This document shows positions 1 to 6,167 of a stretch of DNA of 6,167 nt, one piece after another; the stretch's first letter is position 1; each line of letters begins with the position of its first letter. Both the position numbers and the translations under genes were made by a program. A model generated the notes under the pieces. It searched no databases. It had not been told where the DNA came from and was given only the letters and a program-made list of their open reading frames with translations. This DNA comes from Actinomycetota bacterium (GTDB lineage: Bacteria; Actinomycetota; Thermoleophilia; Gaiellales; Gaiellaceae): assembly GCA_013694685.1 (NCBI GenBank), contig JACDBY010000410.1, positions 1 to 6,167 on the forward strand. The letters run 5' to 3'.

Positions 1-2336
1 TAGTCCAGGTAGTGCGTGACGAGCTCGAGCAGCGAGAGCGTCCGCGGCACGCCGTCCACGAGCGCCACCGCGTTGTAGCCGAACGTCGTCTGGAGCGACG
101 TGTGCTTGTACAGCTTGTTGAGGACGACCTGCGGGATCGCCTCGCGCTTGAGGTCGATCTGGATCCGCATCCCGGACTTGTCCGAGTAGTCCTCGACGGC
201 GGAGATCTCGGTGAGGACCTTCTCCTTATAGAGCTCGGCGATCTTCGTGATCACGCCGGAGTCGCCACCCTTCTTCACGCCGTACGGCAACTCGGTAACG
301 ATGATCGCCGTCTTCCCGCCGCGTTGCTCCTCGATGTGGGCGCGCGCGCGCATCACGATGCGACCACGACCCGTCCGGTAGGCGTCGCGGATCCCGCCGC
401 GGCCGACGACGATCGCGCCGGTCGGGAAGTCGGGCCCCGTGACGTGGCGCATGAGGTCGTCCACGTTCGCCTCGGGTCGGTCGATGAGCTCCACCACCGC
501 GGCGATCGCCTCGTCGAGCCGGTGGGGTGGCATGTTCGTCGCCATCCCGACCGCGATCCCGGAGGAGCCGTTCACGAGGAGGTTCGGGAAGCGCGCCGGC
601 AGAACCTCCGGCTCGCGCGTCGACTCGTCGTAGTTCGGCTTGAAGTCGACCGTGTCCGAGTGGATCTCGCGGAGCATCTCGGTCGCGATCCGCGAGAGCC
701 GGCACTCGGTGTTGTGCGAGACGAACCCGTCAGTCAGGAACGAGTGGTCGTCGGTGTCGACGCGGAGCGAGTACACCGCCTGCACGCCCGCGTCCTCGAC
801 CGAGGCGACCTCGGCGTAGTAGTAGTCGCCGGTGACCAGAGGCTCGACGACGGCCTTGGCCTCGTCCGACGTGACGCGGTCGAGGATCGCGGTTCCGCCC
901 CGCTCCCAGCGCTCGACCCGGTCGATGTTGTGCCGGTGGAGCCACGGGTCGCTCGACTCGCTTCGGATGTAGTCGGCCACGAACGGAACGTGGTCGTGGC
1001 TGAGCGCCCGGCTTTCCCGTGGGATCTGCGCGAGCTCGCGGTCGAGCTTTCGCTGCTTGGCCCCGAGGAAGCCGACGTTGCGCGCGAAGAGACGCGCGTC
1101 GCGGCGGTTCGTGATCACGACCTTGGTCTCGCCCTTCTCGTACCGGCAGAGACGTGAGACGACCCCGAGCTCGAGCAGGAGCTGCTGGACGTCCCGTGCC
1201 AGCTCCGGGCTGTACGTCGAGTACGAGATCTGGATCGTGCTCCGTGGCAGACGTGACGACGAGCCGTCACCTTCGAAGAGGGCCTGGAGGAACGCACGCT
1301 TGTAGGCGGCGCTCGCGTGCCAGACTCGATCCGGAACGCGCTTGGAGGCGCTGCGGGCACCGGTGAGGCAGCCGAGCGGGCTCTGCGCGAACGCTCGCAT
1401 GTCCTGCACGTCGAGCTCGTGGATCCGGCTCCCCGACCGGATGGTGCGCTCGGAGACGTATCGGCCGCCTCCAACGACGACGTCATAGGCGCCGAGCACG
1501 ACGCCGAAGTAGTCCTCATCGACGTTGCTGAAGCCTGCGCGGCGCTCGTTCGCGAACCCCTCCGAGACGAACGCGCCAAGCAGGATCGCCTCCTCGCGCT
1601 CACGGTCGTCGAAGCCGAGCTCGACAGGACATCGCGCCCGTGCGAGCGCGACACGGTCACCGGGACGAACCTCCTCGAGCAGCTTCCAGAGGAGCAGCGG
1701 CACGCCCGCCAGATCGACGAGGCAGAGCACCGGATGATTCTCCGTTCCGGTGAGCTCGAAGCCCTCACGGGTCCGGACGGTGAGGGTCGGGTGCTCGCCC
1801 GAGTGGAAGACACGAGACGCCCGAACCGGGCGGCCGAGTCGGTCGAGGACCTCCAGCTCGATCTCGCGCTCGGACTCGGGCTCGAGCCGAGAGTGGATCT
1901 CGTCCAGGCGCAGAGTGCCCGATGACGTGCGCACACGGGTGCCGCCGGTGGCGCAGTATCTCATCGCCGCTGCGGGGTCGTCGTCGAGGTTTCCGAAGTT
2001 GCCCTGCCCGTCGACGAGCGGGTACCGGAGCGAGAACGACTGGGCCATCCGGACGAGCGTGTCGTAGATCGACTGATCACCGTGAGGGTGGTACGTCCCC
2101 ATCACGTCGCCGACGATCTTCGCGCACTTCTTGTACGGCCGGTTCGGCTGCATCCCCGCCTCGTGCATCCCGTAGAGGACACGGCGGTGGACGGGCTTCA
2201 GGCCGTCGCGCACGTCGGGGAGCGCGCGCGACACGATCACGCTCATCGCATAGTCGAGGAAGCTCGAGCGCATCTCCTGCTCGAGCTCGCGCGTCTCCAC
2301 CCGGCCGACGCCCAGTGGCTCGACCATGTCAGCCAT
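1..2336 (-). CDS. gyrA: DNA gyrase subunit A, interrupted by an in-frame intein; 3' end outside window
   Basis: Catalytic subunit of type IIA topoisomerase, which cuts and rejoins DNA during ATP-driven negative supercoiling together with GyrB. I translated the frame by hand from the ATG at 2336: 778 codons, no stop, running off the window. N-extein is residues 1-127 and contains ALPDVRDGLKPVHRRVLYGM, the HPHGD helix and DGQGNFG, ending at MRY with catalytic Tyr127 (E. coli Tyr122). An intein follows (711-1955), then the C-extein resumes at TECRLSRIATEM (710) and continues through NLLVNGSSGIAVGMATNMPP, GPDFPTGAIV and TELPYGVKKGG to the window edge. Removing the intein leaves a normal GyrA breakage-reunion domain; the beta-pinwheel C-terminal domain lies outside. 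It sits 89 nt after gyrB. The start is chosen by alignment; the Shine-Dalgarno is weak (AAGG, 12 nt away, inside a hairpin loop). GTG at 2361-2363 is a poorer alternative start. Gln88 at the E. coli Ser83 position and Cys at C-extein +3 are unusual. Confidence 0.97.
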   Translation of the reverse strand, partial: MADMVEPLGVGRVETRELEQEMRSSFLDYAMSVIVSRALPDVRDGLKPVHRRVLYGMHEAGMQPNRPYKKCAKIVGDVMGTYHPHGDQSIYDTLVRMAQSFSLRYPLVDGQGNFGNLDDDPAAAMRYCATGGTRVRTSSGTLRLDEIHSRLEPESEREIELEVLDRLGRPVRASRVFHSGEHPTLTVRTREGFELTGTENHPVLCLVDLAGVPLLLWKLLEEVRPGDRVALARARCPVELGFDDREREEAILLGAFVSEGFANERRAGFSNVDEDYFGVVLGAYDVVVGGGRYVSERTIRSGSRIHELDVQDMRAFAQSPLGCLTGARSASKRVPDRVWHASAAYKRAFLQALFEGDGSSSRLPRSTIQISYSTYSPELARDVQQLLLELGVVSRLCRYEKGETKVVITNRRDARLFARNVGFLGAKQRKLDRELAQIPRESRALSHDHVPFVADYIRSESSDPWLHRHNIDRVERWERGGTAILDRVTSDEAKAVVEPLVTGDYYYAEVASVEDAGVQAVYSLRVDTDDHSFLTDGFVSHNTECRLSRIATEMLREIHSDTVDFKPNYDESTREPEVLPARFPNLLVNGSSGIAVGMATNMPPHRLDEAIAAVVELIDRPEANVDDLMRHVTGPDFPTGAIVVGRGGIRDAYRTGRGRIVMRARAHIEEQRGGKTAIIVTELPYGVKKGGDSGVITKIAELYKEKVLTEISAVEDYSDKSGMRIQIDLKREAIPQVVLNKLYKHTSLQTTFGYNAVALVDGVPRTLSLLELVTHYLD
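711..1955 (-). mobile_element. Full-length GyrA intein with LAGLIDADG homing endonuclease, 415 aa
   Basis: A protein-splicing element that removes itself from the GyrA precursor and joins the exteins. Boundaries follow from extein homology: MRY before it, TECRLS after it. Splicing motifs by intein residue: Cys1 (block A, CATGGTRVR); block B GEHPTLTVRTREG followed by GTENHP, giving Thr71-x-x-His74; block F YSLRVDTDDHSFLTDGF with His404; block G SHN with His414 and Asn415; Thr is the +1 extein nucleophile. Block B and the C-terminus closely resemble the M. xenopi GyrA mini-intein as I recall it, which occupies the same site. That mini-intein is about 198 aa; here about 220 extra residues hold the endonuclease domain, matching the roughly 420 aa of full-length mycobacterial GyrA inteins. 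No stop or frameshift is seen, so it looks splicing competent and possibly still mobile. Its base composition is close to the host gene, suggesting long residence or a similar donor. Confidence 0.96.
942..1619 (-). other. Homing endonuclease domain of the GyrA intein (LAGLIDADG, DOD type)
   Basis: Region of the intein absent from the M. xenopi mini-intein, about intein residues 113-338 (edges approximate). First dodecapeptide (block C) is LLGAFVSEG, residues 125-133, with Glu132 in the metal-binding acid position. Block D is KRVPDRVW, residues 205-212. Second dodecapeptide (block E) is FLQALFEGDG, residues 222-231, with acid Asp230. Block H is QQLLLELGV, residues 257-265. Enzymes of this family cut an intein-free allele at the insertion site so that repair copies the intein in. 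Both acidic residues and the block D lysine (Lys205) are retained, so the domain is not visibly decayed. Cleavage activity is inferred from motifs only. Confidence 0.88.
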
Positions 2337-2341
2337 GGTGC

Positions 2342-2359
2342 TTCGCCGCCTTCGGCGAA
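2342..2359 (-). promoter_or_regulatory. Hairpin at the gyrA start with the Shine-Dalgarno-like AAGG in its loop
   Basis: On the minus strand TTCGCCG and CGGCGAA form a perfect 7-bp stem around the tetraloop AAGG. The stem ends five bases before the ATG at 2336. AAGG is the only Shine-Dalgarno-like run near the start, 12 nt from the ATG if measured along the chain, but the stem would shorten that distance when folded. This suggests that the structure affects ribosome access to gyrA. The repeat is seen directly; its regulatory role is inference. Confidence 0.5.
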
Positions 2360-2418
2360 TCACCTAGGGAGCCCGGTGCTGAATGCCCTTCTAGGTGATC
2401 TGCGGAGCGGAGCACCGG
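2359..2418 (-). promoter_or_regulatory. Interleaved inverted repeats in the gyrB-gyrA gap (candidate pseudoknot or switch)
   Basis: Two perfect inverted repeats interleave in the transcript. CCGGTGCT (2418-2411) pairs with AGCACCGG (2380-2373), and ATCACCTAG (2399-2391) pairs with CTAGGTGAT (2367-2359). The order is B'-A'-B-A, so each stem has an arm inside the other's loop. That allows an H-type pseudoknot (8-bp and 9-bp stems, connecting segments of 11, 10 and 5 nt) or two mutually exclusive hairpins. The element fills most of the 89-nt gap and directly abuts the start-site hairpin. It does not match a riboswitch I know and lacks a terminator U-run. Confidence 0.55.
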
Positions 2419-2425
2419 CAACCGC

Positions 2426-4876
<2,451 letters not shown>

Positions 4877-4879
<3 letters not shown>

Positions 4880-5338
4880 GAGACCGCGGTCGGACCGGGC
4901 CGCGACGAGGCTCGCGAGCGCCGCCCGGCGGACGGCGTCACGGAGCTCGGAGTCGTCGATCCCTGCGGTGAGGGAAGCCGCCGCGTGCTCCTCCTCCGCG
5001 GTCGTCCGTGGCAGGGGCGCCGCGGTCGTCTCGAGCGGTCCGGGAGCGGGCACCGGACCCGGCGCGAATCGGAGGCTGGCGGGTGGCTCGGCGCCCAGCC
5101 GCTCCCGGAGGCGCTCGCGGATCTCGGCCTCCATCCGGGTGAGCTCGAACGCCCACGTGGCCGAGACGGTCGTCAGGTGCAGCGTGCCGTCGCGCGCGAT
5201 CCGCTGCGGCCACGCGGAGCGTGAGATCGCCTCGCCGACCGCTAGGGGCCACGCCTCGGTGACGGCGGCGAGCTCCCCGGCGTCGGGGACTCCCACCCGT
5301 CGCAGCGCCCGTCTGACCGAGCCGTCGAGCCGTTCCAT
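4877..5338 (-). CDS. DUF721 (DciA-like) protein, predicted replicative helicase loader/operator
   Basis: 153 aa. The N-terminal part, about residues 20-85, has the DUF721 pattern: a tryptophan followed by VG (Trp30, Val34, Gly35), then WPQRIARDGTLHLTTV and SATWAFELTRM, with strand-like segments and a final helix. DciA is the DUF721 protein that helps load DnaB in bacteria lacking DnaC or DnaI; in M. tuberculosis the gene at this locus is Rv0004. From about residue 85 to 115 the chain is rich in Pro and Ala and probably disordered, followed by a short acidic then basic tail. Its ATG shares one base with the recF stop (TGATG at 5340-5336), implying translational coupling. Its own TGA sits inside the extended -10 of gyrB. 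Family assignment rests on motif and position; helicase-loading function is inferred from the family. Confidence 0.88.
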
Positions 5339-6167
5339 CAGCCGACCCGCACCTCGCCGGGCGTGACGGCGAGCAGTTGCGCCGGGGCGAGGGGCAGCGC
5401 CTCAGCCCCCGTGGCGGTGACGAGCGTCTGCCCGATCGTCCCGAGACGCGTGCTCAAGAGTCGCCGCCGGTCGGCGTCGAGCTCGGAGAGCGCGTCGTCG
5501 AGCAGGAGGAGCGGCGCGCCGGCGCCGTTGGCGACGAGGAGCTCGGCCTCGGCGAGCAGGAGGGAAAGGACCGTGAGACGCTGCTCCCCCTGCGAGCCGA
5601 AGCTGCGGAGATCGCGGTCGGCCGCGAGGACCCGGATCTCGTCGAGATGCGGGCCAACACCCGTCGTCCCACGCTCGAGATCGCGCTGCAGCCGGGCCTC
5701 CAGCGCCTCCCGGGTGGGTGGCTCCCCCTCGTAGGCGAGCGTCGCTCCGCGGAGACCGAGCTCGTCCGCCCGCTCTGCGAAGGGCTGCGACAGAAGCTCG
5801 AGCACGCGGTGGCGGGCGGCGACGAGCTCCGTGCCGAGCGAGACGACCCGCTCGGTCCACGGGCCAAGCGCGTCCGGCTCGGAGAGCCCCGCTCCGAGCC
5901 GGCGCAGCGATGCGTTTCGCTGCCCGACCGCCGCCGCGTACGCGGTCGGGAGGTCGGCGCGGGCCGGCAGAGCGCGAGTGAGGACGCGGTCGAAGTACGC
6001 GCGGCGCGCGGCAGGGCCGCCCTTGACGACAGCGAGTCGGTCGGGCGTGAAGACGAGGGCGTCGATCCGGCGGCGGAGCTCCTCGGCCGAGGCCAGGAGA
6101 GCCCCGTTCAGGCGGATCCGCTTCTGCTCACCCGTGGAGAGCCGCACCTCGGGCTCGAGCGGCGAAC
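5338..6167 (-). CDS. recF: RecF recombination mediator ATPase, N-terminus outside window
   Basis: SMC/ABC-like ATPase that works with RecO and RecR to load RecA onto single-strand gaps. 275 codons are visible; the frame stays open to the edge, so the GTG at 6147 is internal and not the start. Roughly 80-100 N-terminal residues, including Walker A, are missing, judged from usual RecF lengths of about 360-390. Motifs by visible residue: VFTPDRLAVVKGGPAARR, typical of RecF, about 38-55; GPHLDEI about 171-177; ABC signature SQGEQR 191-196; Walker B LLLLDD 219-224; D-loop SELD 227-230. Its stop overlaps the DUF721 start by one base. Position upstream of DUF721-gyrB-gyrA is the standard actinobacterial one, so dnaN and dnaA are expected beyond 6167. 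Confidence 0.95.
   Translation of the reverse strand, partial: SPLEPEVRLSTGEQKRIRLNGALLASAEELRRRIDALVFTPDRLAVVKGGPAARRAYFDRVLTRALPARADLPTAYAAAVGQRNASLRRLGAGLSEPDALGPWTERVVSLGTELVAARHRVLELLSQPFAERADELGLRGATLAYEGEPPTREALEARLQRDLERGTTGVGPHLDEIRVLAADRDLRSFGSQGEQRLTVLSLLLAEAELLVANGAGAPLLLLDDALSELDADRRRLLSTRLGTIGQTLVTATGAEALPLAPAQLLAVTPGEVRVG

Noticed and set aside
12..1157. 381-codon open frame on the plus strand
   Set aside because: Antisense to the gyrA C-extein and intein; same compositional artefact, no recognisable domain.
1115..1936. 273-codon Ser/Arg-rich frame on the minus strand
   Set aside because: Out of frame with the intein, whose own frame carries all expected splicing and endonuclease motifs.
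2337..2363. Upstream in-frame GTG start for gyrA
   Set aside because: It would add an Arg-rich stretch not typical of GyrA, follows directly on a TAG, and has no Shine-Dalgarno.

Overview
The window is a GC-rich segment in which every real gene lies on the minus strand. The order, in the direction of transcription, is recF (5' end outside the window), a DUF721/DciA-type gene, gyrB, then gyrA (3' end outside the window). This is the classic actinobacterial chromosome-origin arrangement (dnaA-dnaN-recF-DUF721-gyrB-gyrA; the DUF721 gene is Rv0004 in Mycobacterium tuberculosis). Together with the high GC content and the GyrA and GyrB sequences, it suggests a deep-branching actinobacterium, perhaps of the Thermoleophilia or Rubrobacteria type. 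The lineage is an inference from protein character; no database was searched.

Layout from high to low coordinates. 6167-5338: C-terminal three quarters of RecF. 5338-4877: small DciA-like protein, coupled to recF by a TGATG overlap. 4876-4817: a 60-base gap, about half A+T, holding an extended -10 promoter element and an 18-bp dyad just downstream of it. 4816-2426: GyrB, 796 aa, with a large E. coli-like insertion in the TOPRIM/tail half. 2425-2337: an 89-base gap packed with three inverted repeats, two of them interleaved in pseudoknot order and the third a tight hairpin just before the gyrA ATG. 2336-1: GyrA, one uninterrupted reading frame without a stop.

The gyrA frame contains a complete 415-residue intein (711-1955), inserted directly after the catalytic tyrosine. 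All splicing residues and both LAGLIDADG motifs of a homing endonuclease are present. Until the intein is removed, GyrA cannot form its DNA-cleaving active site.

The genes serve replication and DNA topology. RecF loads RecA at gaps, the DciA-like protein is expected to help load the DnaB helicase, and GyrB and GyrA form the A2B2 supercoiling enzyme. The points most worth follow-up are the intein, the structured gyrB-gyrA leader, the operator-like dyad before gyrB, and natural substitutions at known quinolone-resistance positions in both gyrase subunits.
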